Assembly (NCBI GenBank): GCA_036245525.1
Contig: BTPG01000004.1
Location: 47,198,823-47,262,822 of the forward strand
Source of the DNA: Semisulcospira habei
Taxonomy: Eukaryota; Mollusca; Gastropoda; Semisulcospiridae
DNA: 64,000 bases
Reading direction: 5' to 3'
The first letter of the stretch is position 1; each line of letters starts with the position of its first letter. Of this stretch, positions 44,387 through 54,252 are shown piece by piece. The notes under the pieces were generated by a model. The model ran no database searches. It saw only the letters and a list, made by a program, of their open reading frames with translations, and was not told the origin of the DNA. A program made the translations under genes and the position numbers.

Positions 44387-44392
44387 AATAAA
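44387..44392 (+). terminator. NDUFAF1 poly(A) signal
   Basis: AATAAA lies 354 bp after the NDUFAF1 stop codon, followed by a T-rich stretch. It is the only canonical signal close downstream and before the LINE fragment at 44.5 kb. This gives a plausible 3' UTR of about 0.37 kb. Confidence 0.6.
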
Positions 44393-44509
44393 GGGAGTTT
44401 TGTGGTGACACAATTTTTTCATATATACATGCATATGTCCGAAGATCAATATGTACTATAGGTGATATACGCTGCGATGACTATGTAACTTTTAAGTATA
44501 TTACATCTG

Positions 44510-45074
44510 CCCTCAGTATCTCATTGATCGCCTCCAAAAGATTCAGAACAATGCAGCCCAGCTTGTTGTGAGAGTCCGTAAGACTGAGCATGTCACACCC
44601 ATCTTGAAGTCCCTTCTCTGGCTACCTGTGTCCTCACATATTGAGTACAAAGTTATGTCAATCTGTTTTAACTGCCTTTCAGGCACCAGCCCAGAATACT
44701 TGTCCTCTTTGCTGCACGTGTACACACCCTCTCGTGAGCTCCGCTCCTCTTCTGATAAACGAAAGTTGTGTGTACTTTCTGTCCAAACTAAAACATTTGG
44801 TCAGCGCACTTTTGTTTATCAAGCCCCACTGTTATGGAATACACTTCCTCTTGAGGTCAGAAACAGTGAGTCTGTCTCTGACTTCAAGAGGTCGTTGAAA
44901 ACTCACCTCTTCAAACTTTACTTTGAATAACTGCCAGTGTTTCGGGCATTGTGTTTTGTTTGTTATGTGCATATGTCATTGTATTTATATTTTTGTGTAC
45001 AGATTGTAAAGCGCTTACAGCTTTTGAGTAAGATTAAGTGCTATATAAAAGCTCATTATTATTATTATTATTAT
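44510..45074 (+). mobile_element. 5'-truncated LINE 3' fragment
   Basis: A frame of about 140 codons starting DRLQKIQNNAAQLVVRVRKT, then LKSLLWLPVSSHIEYK and LLWNTLPLEVRNSESVSDFK. This is the usual C-terminal tail of CR1/L2/Jockey-group LINE proteins (HITPLLKSLHWLPV / WNSLP--LR). The stop at 44928 is followed by AAGCGCTTACAGC and AGTGCTATATAAAAGC, then an (ATT)n tail. The fragment itself is open but the element is truncated upstream. Confidence 0.8.
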
Positions 45075-46687
45075 CTGCAGCAGAGCACATTAAATAGGTC
45101 TAAAAAAGCACAGCATTGTGTATCCTTGTCTTTGGAATATATTTCCTTTTGTGGTTTTAAACATGATTGAATGCAGAATGCTTTGTTATGATGCCCATAA
45201 CTGCTATTACAATGCTTAGAGGCAATGCCCACGAGTGCATTAATCAATGAATAATCTTTGAGGCTGTTTACACTTACAGTTACACATTAATCTGGGTGGA
45301 ACCGAGTACAACCCAGGTTGGAGCAGGGTAGAGTTTAACCCTGCTCTGAAGCAGGGTTGAACCGAGGTTGGATCTAAACCGCATTCCATTGAGCGTCATC
45401 ACTGTGCTTGTTGCTGAAAAAATAATCCAACATGATGTCACTGGTAGGAATTTCAGTACACAACAGAAATGCATATTGACAGTGAAACATGAGCTGTTTC
45501 CATGGCTTCTTATCCAAATTTGGGCTACAGATGCACTTTGTAAGTTTGCAGAACAATTTGTCGCCAGCAGTCGTGAGACTGTGGCAGATACCAATCACTT
45601 CTGATAATTAAAAGTGTGGTTGCCAAGCTGACAAGGAAAGAATACTGTTAATCAACAACGTTGTCATAAAGGTCATGATCTGCAAGAAAAATTTTCTTCT
45701 TCCCAAACGTTGCTGTATGAAGAGCTGGAATCTCATGTTTCGAGATCTACAGTCTATAACTCAACAGACAGAGAAAAAAAGGTCCCTGAATTCCGGCAAG
45801 TGTGGGTGAAAGTCAGTTATCATCAAGCTGTCGTGAGAGATATCTGGCACATATCAAACCCGCCGCGACCGTATTTCCTCTCCTCCTGTTTGCCTCGTGT
45901 GGCTCCCTGCCTGACGAAAAGCTTTTCGAGTTTTTCAGTTCACGGATAGTACGACTTATACCGTGTAAACACTATTTAGTTATAACCATTTTTACACTTT
46001 AATTTATTATCACTAGGCAGCTGTTTCTCTTAATAAAGTTACAATTCATCTCTCTTTCTCTCTCAAAGAATGTTGTAGTTTAGCAAGGACAAACACGAAA
46101 AGAAGCCTGTGCGCCTGTTGTTTCCATCCTTGAGAAATAAGGTATACCCCCCAAAAATGCGCTAATCCGTACATGCACTGAAAAATTATTAAATTCTGAA
46201 GTTTTTTTTTAAAATAAATCTGCCACTGAAGTTGATCCGAATTTTTAATGATTTCACACAAGTTCACCTGCCTGGCATAGCAAATTAAAGGAATGATCAG
46301 AGACTGCATCTAATTATCATGTCCGGCAAGGTTAAGGAGCAGCAGCAAAGCCATGCAGCACAATTGGTCGCCTTTATCCTGGCTTAAAAATGACTAACCT
46401 GGATACTCACTGTAGCAGTATTACTCACCGCAGCAGTATATTGAAATTCGCCAACATGACATAAACTCCATTATGACGTAGAACAAAAATGTAGCATATA
46501 CTAAAAAGTACCTTCATAAGAAGATGAGCGAAAGGTATGTTCCATGTTTAATCCAAAAACCACTTAAGTAATCACAGAGAAGAACCCCAAAAGGAAAGAA
46601 AAACACAAAAACGGCAGTCACAACACAAGTTATTCATATTAACAATTTATCTAATTATTTTTTTTTAAATGCCTACAAACAAATCTA
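45075..46687. other. Unassigned intergenic DNA
   Basis: AT-rich with no gene recognised. At about 45255-45365 there is a piece with CTGTTTACACTTACAG and ACCCAGGTTGGA words that recur inverted near 58610-58670, likely ends of a small DNA element. Confidence 0.4.
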
Positions 46688-47668
46688 GGGTTCCGGGCGT
46701 AAGGGCCGTAAATCGACATTTTGGCGATTTTGTGATTTTTATATCGTCGAAACCGTTTTTGTGTGTAGATTTATCCTGTGATATCGATATTTCAATTAGT
46801 CACATATATAATGTGTTATTGATGAGAACTTAAATCAATTAACGGTTTTGGGCGAGACAGCCGCGTCTCGAATTATGGCAGTGTATAAGAAGTGCGCTAT
46901 TACCAGTGGTGGGGGCGTAAAGGCCTTATCTGTATGTGCCTGGTCCACCGCGCGCGTGTTTACATTCAGGAACTCGGTGCATCGTGCATGCTGAAGAGCC
47001 GTAACTCCAGTTACCATTTTTAAGCAGGCAGAAGTCTGAACAAAGCACACTGATTACGAAAGCTTAAAGACGGTAGATGCCGTTACGATCGTCCCGCTGG
47101 CAAAGAAACAATAAAAGTACCTGCTAAAAGGACAGCATGAAGACAGTACCATGACTGGCTAGCACGCATTTTAGAGGCATGGCATTAAACAACAAAGATA
47201 ACTGACGATTTCTGACACTGCGTTTAACCATAGACTATTATGAAAAGCGGAATATAATTTGGCAAGTCACCAAATCCATACACGTATATTGGTTACCAAC
47301 TCAATGCTAGCTTATTAGTAAGTACATACACGCACCAAAGATGGTGACAGGAGGCAAACTACTGTTCAAAACTGAAAAGATGTCGTAGTGCCGTGAAAAG
47401 AACGAAAAAAAAGACAAACAAATGTTACGCTGACCACACTAATGACATGTATATAGATCAGTATCTGTGTCCATGACAGGCCAGAAACTGAATTCCAGAC
47501 ATTCCTAACTTGACAGGCCTGCACAGTTTCAGTCCCCAGGTGCAGACTGACACATCCTTTCAAAACGGAAGAAACCGTTGGCTTTACGAATTATACACAC
47601 GTTTTTATTCTTTCATCCGACCATCCTGTGCCAGGACGCTGAATACGGGACGAGTTTCTACTAAGGCG

Positions 47669-47673
47669 CGCAT

Positions 47674-47739
<66 letters not shown>

Positions 47740-47758
47740 GCACAGAGAGAGAGAGAGT
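47669..47758. repeat. (CA)n / (GA)n compound microsatellite
   Basis: GCACGCACGCACG, a long CA run, then AGAGAGAGAGAG, within the DNA transposon upstream of its gene. Confidence 0.95.
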
Positions 47759-47915
47759 TGCACAATTCAACCATACATGCATTTATCACGTTACAGTCAC
47801 CATGCTTCATACCCCAGCGCCCAATCTTCTAATCACATGAAGTGATAATTGTGAGTAATAGGGCCTGAAAGACGTTTGAGATTTCTCATTTTGCTGTCTT
47901 GCATGCCCGTCTACT

Positions 47916-50165
47916 TTGCATCACAGAGCGACGTGTACCGCAAGGCCCTCCAAGTATGCAGATGACTTGACTCCAAACGACACAGGTACCAGCACTCCTC
48001 CACATGACGCAGGTAACGGCTCTCCTCCACACGACGCAGGTAACAGCACTCCTCCACACGAAGCAGGTAACAGCACTCCTCCACATGACGCAGGTAACAG
48101 CACTCCTCCACACGAAGCAGGTAACGGCACTCCTCCACACGACGCAGGTAGCATCTCTCCTCCAAATGACGCAGATAAAGGCTGTACTTCAAATGAAGGA
48201 GAAGCTGCATTGATTAATGATGAGAGATGTCCCTCTCCTGAACAAGACAGCTCGATTTCAATATCTAATAAAGTGACACCAAGGAAACAAGGCATGTATT
48301 CCAGTCCGCCCAAAATGAAGCTGGCGCGACAACGGGAAGCCAGACCAGAAAAGTGGAAAAAAAAATTTCGGAAGACCTTGCACCTGCAAGGCAAACAATA
48401 CCTTTCCCAATCTGGCAAAACAGTACCATCGAAGGTGATGAGGGAGGTGGACTGTACAAAGTGCAGGTACAAGTGCTCTGAAAAGATAACAGAGGAGAGC
48501 CGAAAAGCGGAACTCTTCGATGCCTTTTATGCTTTTCAATCATATGAAAGGCAGAAGGATTTTGTCTGTGCCAACGTTTTGCAGAGGCAAACAGCAACGA
48601 TGTTTGATGAGGATGCACAACAACCAAAGGAGAAAAAAAACGTCGAGTTTGTCGTGTATTTTCTTTTAATGTTAACGGCAATGTCCACAGAGTCTGCAAG
48701 AATTTTTTTCTTGCGACCCTGGCTGTTGGTAAAACCTACGTGGACCATGCTCTGGAAAACAGCACTGGAGGTGTGTTCACAGGCCAGCAGCTACGGGGGA
48801 AGTCACGACCACCCCACAACAAATATAGTAATGAGGCTGTTGACCGCGCCAAACAACACATTGCATCCTTTCCTGTGGTCGAGTCGCATTACACAAGAAA
48901 GGACACACAGAGGTTGTACCTCTCGTCTGACCTCACTTTGAGCAAAATGTACGAGCTGTACACTAAAGCTTGCCAAAGTGGTGGTCACACACCTGTGTCC
49001 GCCAGAAAGTATAGGGATATATTCAATCAGTATTTCAATTATTCGTTCCATCACCCGAAGAAAGACCAGTGTGTCACGTGCGCAGTGTTCCAACACAGGT
49101 CTGCTGCATCAAAAGAAGAGAAAAAGGAGTATGAGAAACAGGAAAGATAGGAAAGACAGAGCAAGGGAGGAAAAAGATCGCGACAAAAGAGAGGCAGGCA
49201 AAGATCCAAAGAGGCATGTCATCACAGTCGATCTGCAGGCTGTGCTGCAAGCGCCGTGTGGACTTGTCAGTCAGCTTTATTTATATTATAAGTGCAAGCT
49301 GTCTGTGTATAACTTCACTGTTTATTCTCTCACTGACAGAAAGGGGACCTGTTTCACATGGGATGAAAGCGAAGGAAAGTGCGGTTCATTGGCCCTTGTG
49401 GTAATTTGATTATGGTGGCGGGACAAAATTGCCACCTGCCTGTACATTTACCTATCATCCTTGCCCCATCATATTGAGGAAGTTATCATTTTTTCTGACT
49501 GCTGTTCAGGACAGAACCGCAACCAAAACCTATCAGCAGCACTAATTCATGCTGTCAATAACATTAGCAACATCAAGGTCATCAGCCATAAATATTTAGA
49601 AACAGGACACACTCACATGGAATGTGACAGCATGCATGCAGCCATAACTTTCGCAAAAAAACACTCTCCAATCTACACGCTACGTGGCTGGGACATAATT
49701 CTGAGGATGGCACGACGAGGACAGCCCTATGTCATCATCCCGCTCAAGCATGGTGACTTTCTTGATTTCAAACATGTAGCATCCACAGTCATCAGAAATA
49801 CAAAGACAGACTTGAAGGGAAACAAGGTCAACTGGCTCAGCATCAAAGTGATGCAGTTCCTAAAAGGTCAAGAACAGACGATGTTTTTCATGTACTCCTT
49901 CGATGGTCAAGAGTTCCAAGTGCTGAAGATGATAGGGTCCAGCAAGCGTCGCGCACAACCTCTACCTGCACAAATACCTAGGTGCTACGCCTCAAAGCTC
50001 CCTGTGTCCTTCGCCAAGAAACAAGATCTGCTGTCTCTTTGCCGCTCTGGAATCATTCCAGCTGAACATCACCCATTCTATGAAAGCCTCTCGACATCTC
50101 CAGCTACGAAGGACAAACTGCCCGAGCCTGACATGATGGAGGATGACTGCTCTGATATGGATTAG
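47916..50165 (+). pseudogene. DUF7869-like transposase, broken by frameshifts
   Basis: Four pieces are needed. Piece 1 (47916-48640) has a repeat-rich N-terminus, then KFRKTLHLQGKQYLSQSGKT and DCTKCRYKCSEKITEESRKA. A shift in an A8 run (48633-48640) leads to piece 2: VCRVFSFNVNGNVHRVCK, then PKKDQCVTCAVFQH, stopping at 49150. Piece 3 gives VITVDLQAVLQAPCG and YYKCKLSVYNFTVYSLT. Piece 4 (49461-50165) has IIFSDCCSGQNRNQNLSAAL, then HKYLETGHTHMECDSMHAAI. The D-x-C-xG-QN and GHT-ME-DSMH blocks are typical of DUF7869 proteins in animal transposons. That it is a transposase is inferred from the TIRs. Confidence 0.75.
47991..48179 (+). repeat. Seven 27-bp coding repeats in the transposase N-terminus
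   Basis: In-frame 27-bp units encode nine residues of the form STPPHDAGN (variants GSPPHDAGN, STPPHEAGN, GTPPHDAGS, ISPPNDADK). Divergence rises toward the last unit. Confidence 0.9.
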
Positions 50166-51454
50166 AACAGGTCATTAGAACAGATCATCTCGAAAGAGTC
50201 ATGTCTGGCAATGACACACTTGGCCAGAATAAAACTCTGAGCGCTGACACAAGTTTGACAGTGAGGAACTGTAAATATTGTAATATGGACATAATAAGCG
50301 GACTTGAAATTTCAATAATACGTGATTTTGTGTTAGAAAACTCAATCCTTGGATGTGGGAATTTCTTTTCTTTTTCCTTCTTCTTCAAATGTTGACATGC
50401 TGAGAAGACTGAAATCAAAGCCTGTGCTACATATGCTTTTTGAACTGAAAATATGACTTGTAAATGAGAACTGTGAATGGTAAGACACTTATCAAACATG
50501 CCACAACGACATCAGTGGGTGAGTTCTCTTTCATTTCTGCATAGTTACTTTCTCTTAGCAGGTAATGAGATGTTCGTGTATTTTGATAATGCCATTATTG
50601 TCAGTATTGCTGACTTCATGTTTGGTTGGTTTTCTCCGTATAGAGTGCACAGCTTAAGTGGACTGATCGGTTATAAGCATGAGAAAATGTAATCTGTCAC
50701 TGGTCACTCTCCTTGGAATCGTATTACATAGATCCTGCTAGATTGAACAGTTTTAAGTTGTGGACCACTATTCTCCGTATATGTTTTACGATCTTCTTAC
50801 ACTCATGCAGCAGTTCTGTGCTTGTTTTTATCTCCTGCTAAAGAGTCTTATTTGATTATACGGTTCTTTTCCGTGTCCGGTAATGGCAATTTCACCGTGC
50901 AGTTGCCGGGCGTAAAGGCCTTATAACTATTTAGAGCTTTTCCGTCCGTAGAGGAGTCCGTTTTTCCTCACCCCTTGACAGCAGTAACTCTTTCTGCGGC
51001 TGTCAGGCAATATCAACATGACCCATTTCAGAAACGCAGCCTAGGAGGAAACCTAGCTGCGGTCCTTAGGCTGGAATGTTTACGTATATACTGGCCATTT
51101 TTGGGCGTGCCTGACACTGTCATTTAGCAGCCCTGTCTTTATGCAGGCACAGGTGGCTGCAAACCTTTTACTCTGAGCGTGCATAAGGACCGTATATAAT
51201 GTCAGCATTGTTTATTTGCCAAATGTACGCTAAATAAAAACGACTGTTTCAAAATGTTCATTTGAAAGTACAGAGGAGAAAACAAGCTTTCAACTAATAC
51301 GTGTTTTGATACCAGGAACTCGAGCACTAAATAGAAATAAATTTTCAAAACTTTCAAACTGCTCTCCTGTAAAATTGTGGGAAAACCGGATACGGCTCTT
51401 ATGCCCGGAACCCTCGAAATACAGAATTTGCAACTTTCGTGCAATCAAGTTGCA

Positions 51455-51580
51455 AATTGTGTACTTGTGTGTATGCCTATTTTGAAAAAGGGTTTTGACT
51501 CGAAATATTAATCAATAGTGTTATAACTGTCTTTTCTAAGCGTGCTTCTTTCTTTTTTTGGTTCTTCTTTGCATATTACA
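51455..51580. repeat. Repeat shared with the insertion at 32.2 kb
   Basis: CTATTTTGAAAAAGGGTTTT, then GACTCGAAATATTAATCAAT and CTTTTCTAAGCGTGCTTCTT. Possibly an end of a Penelope-like element; uncertain. Confidence 0.5.
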
Positions 51581-52564
51581 CGTTTGGCATTATGGCGTCA
51601 CATTTGTGGTCTGGATCACGTACTTATTTGTCATTAGCCGCTACCAACCATCATACTCCTGCAATCCGTGAATTTCAAACGTTAATCGCCTCATTCACAT
51701 TTGCCGGTGGTCTGACAATCACTTAAACACACGTGTACATCATGAGCTTTGATGATATATTCTGGTACTGGATGGATGTTCTCTGCACAGACGTACACGA
51801 AGTCTCGCTCGCAGTCCATTTTAGGCTTAGATCATTATATCAGAGGTAAGAATTGCTGTGAACTTGACAAGATGATACTGTGATCTTAGTGACTGCTACA
51901 TTCCCCGTCACTCGGTCACGTCATGGTTTTAATTATACATTAGTTAACATACATGCTCCACAGACAGCGTGAAAACTTTGTACTACTAAGTTCGACCCAG
52001 GTACACTGACGGATCAAAACATAGCGGTCTAGCAAATCCAACTATCCATACTTTCTATATAGCTTCATGGAAGATTTCTAAGCAGTTCTCAACATTTAAG
52101 ACACAAGAAGACAACATTTTAACATATCCATTTGCTGTTGCTACAACCGGATGGCATCCTGAAAACCAGTGCATCACTGTAAAAAAAAAAAAAAATGAAA
52201 TGGAAGATATTGATTAAAATAATAGGCCTTCAAAATGCAGTACAACACAAACATGGACCAAGACAGATTACAATGTAAACAAAAAACAAAACTTTAGTTT
52301 TGAGTCTCCGATTACTTCAGTGATATGTTTGGTTATAAGTTTCTGCTATAGAACAACTGTGCTTCAAGCACAAAAGTGAGCGAAGTTACATACAATGCGT
52401 TCTTGACGTTATCAAGGAACCTACAATGCTTTCATTTGCCCATTTTGTAGTGATTTTATCGGAAATTCATTTTTGTGGCATGCAGTGCATAGTTTACATG
52501 ATCATTCAAATCGCCTGATTAAAACAAAATCCGTCACATAGACCATTATACAGAGAAGCCAAGT
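51581..52564. other. Unassigned DNA
   Basis: AT-rich, no convincing gene; one A15 run near 52180. Confidence 0.4.
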
Positions 52565-52738
52565 TTAATCCATTTAGCTCCGACGCCCTACAGCAGGAGA
52601 TAGATCAACCATTATAATTCAAAAGTAGTGCCATATTAGCACTACCCTTGAATTATCATGGTCGGTCCATCTCCTGCAACTGCTACAGCCATTAGGTGAC
52701 ACTTCCAAAATTTGGGAAATGCAGCTAGAATGGGTTAA
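52565..52738. repeat. Foldback element, family A (shortened)
   Basis: TTAATCCATTTAGCTCCGAC start, GCAGGAGATAGATCAACC arm, and GAATGGGTTAA end. The core between the arms is deleted. Confidence 0.85.
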
Positions 52739-53636
52739 ACCTTCTCTGAAGCGCACGGGAAAAAAAACTGACATTCAATTAAAGTAGAAAAAAGAATACA
52801 AATCTGCTTACCTTTTCACTTCGGCCAGCCGCCTTGACAGCAACATTGCTGCAAACTTCCGATGATGACTAACGAGTTGCTGGCACGGTTTGAACAACAA
52901 TAATGTAAACACACAGTATGGTAATTTAACTGCAGTAGACAAAACGGTCAATAATGACAAAACGGTCAATAATAATGAAGACCAGTTTAGTCGGTACAAA
53001 ATCTTGCGAAGACTTCTCACGGTAAGTTTTATTATGCGCACGCAGTCAAGGAGAGAGGGACAAAAAGGAAAGGGACTTACAGGACGGCTGCATCTGTCGT
53101 CCGCTGTAATATAAACAATTCCGTGATAACACGGATGCTACCGAGCTCGTGGGGCCACATGTTTTAGGAGCTGTAGCGAATTACCTCAGTGCAGAGTAAT
53201 CTCTGAGCGGTTCAAGATATAACTGATCTAGAGATCGTCTCTTTCTGTGCTGCAGTGATTAGTACAGTAGAACCTCCAACGAACGGTCACCATTGTTGCA
53301 AAAAAATTGACTGTTCACAAGTTTGATGGAAACTCGGACCCAGGCATCCTTATGACACTTGGACAGGAGTATATTGATGTGTCATCACTGTTTACAACAA
53401 AGTGGGACCTCCGTCAACCTCTTCACGCTTCTGTAAAGTGTGATACATGTACTAGTGACGCCAACGTTTCATTATCTTCAGTGATGAAAGAAAATAACTG
53501 AAACTGTGTTTATGTGTACTAGTAAGGGAGGGAGAAGTCGATGTGTGTCACTGCTGTGTTCTCTCTTAAACAAATAGGAAAGCAGGGGGCGGAGCAAGGG
53601 AGGTGTGGCACTGACACCAGTTGGAGTCAATATCTG
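52739..53636. other. Unassigned DNA
   Basis: Contains a 19-bp direct repeat (ACAAAACGGTCAATAATGA near 52940) and opposing donor-like sites near 52811 and 53022, but no supported gene. Confidence 0.35.
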
Positions 53637-53851
53637 GTTAACCCTTTTAGCCCCAAGGTCCCATTTCTCAAATTTTGGAGGTGTTGCCTAGTGATTATGT
53701 ACCAGTTGCAGGGGATGGATTGACCATGATAATTCAAGGCTAGTGCCAGATTAGCTTGGCGCCTTCAGGTGCCAAGCTAATCTGGCACTACCCATGAATT
53801 ATCATGGTCAATCAGTCTCTTGCTGTAGGGACTCAGGGCTGGATGGGTTAA
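53637..53851. repeat. Foldback element, family A (215 bp)
   Basis: TTAACCCTTTTAGCCCCAAG start, GCAGGGGATGGATTGACC arm, GGCGCCTTCAGGTGCC centre, and GGGCTGGATGGGTTAAC end. Confidence 0.9.
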
Positions 53852-54252
53852 CTTATCCCGATAATCACCAGAGGCAAAATGTGTTTCTCTTCTTTTCCTG
53901 CCCAATTTTGTTCTCTCACCGTGTTTTTTGCGCAGCTGAGCATTTGAGTGTGTAGCATGGAATCTTTAGTATTGTCTCTTCACGGTTTGTGGTCAATATT
54001 TGGTCAGCTTATTGTCCTGATAATTACTGGAGGCAAAATGTGTTTGTCCGGATCATAACTGAAGACGAAATGTGTTGCACTTTTTTCCTGCCTATGTGTT
54101 ACTATTTTTGGATCAAGTGCGAAGCAAAAGTGAGTATGTTCTGGGCCAGTGGTCGTCTGTCCGGCGTTGTCCGTGGTAAACTTTAACGTTGGCATTTTCT
54201 CGGACACTATTCAAGCTACAGTCTTCAAACATGGCCCAAGGATACTTTGTGG

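Larger units (their letters stand above)
46688..51413 (+). mobile_element. 4.7-kb TIR DNA transposon with DUF7869-type transposase
   Basis: The ends are inverted copies of 23 bp with two mismatches: left GGGTTCCGGGCGTAAGGGCC at 46688, right GGGTTCCGGGCATAAGAGCC (reversed) ending at 51413. GCGTAAAGGCCTTA is repeated subterminally at 46915 and 50910. One decayed gene family on the plus strand (47916-50165) lies between. The target duplication is unresolved (TCTA left, TCGA right). Confidence 0.8.

Noticed and set aside
45280..45604. Frames on both strands at 45.3-45.6 kb considered as a Harbinger transposase piece
   Set aside because: No DDE or helix-turn-helix motif can be read; the resemblance was too weak.
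48004..48213. Alternative frames over the 27-bp repeats (TQVTALLH and CGGVLLPAS repeats)
   Set aside because: Shadows of the same tandem repeat; the transposase frame continues into conserved sequence, the others do not.
52812..52846. Possible first exon on the minus strand (MLLSRRLAEVK then donor GTAAGC)
   Set aside because: The next acceptor (52176) leads to a stop after about 20 codons and no homology is seen. Too short to support.
52890..53025. Plus-strand frame ending KILRRLLT before a GTAAGT
   Set aside because: Contains a short direct repeat, no recognised motif and no following exon.
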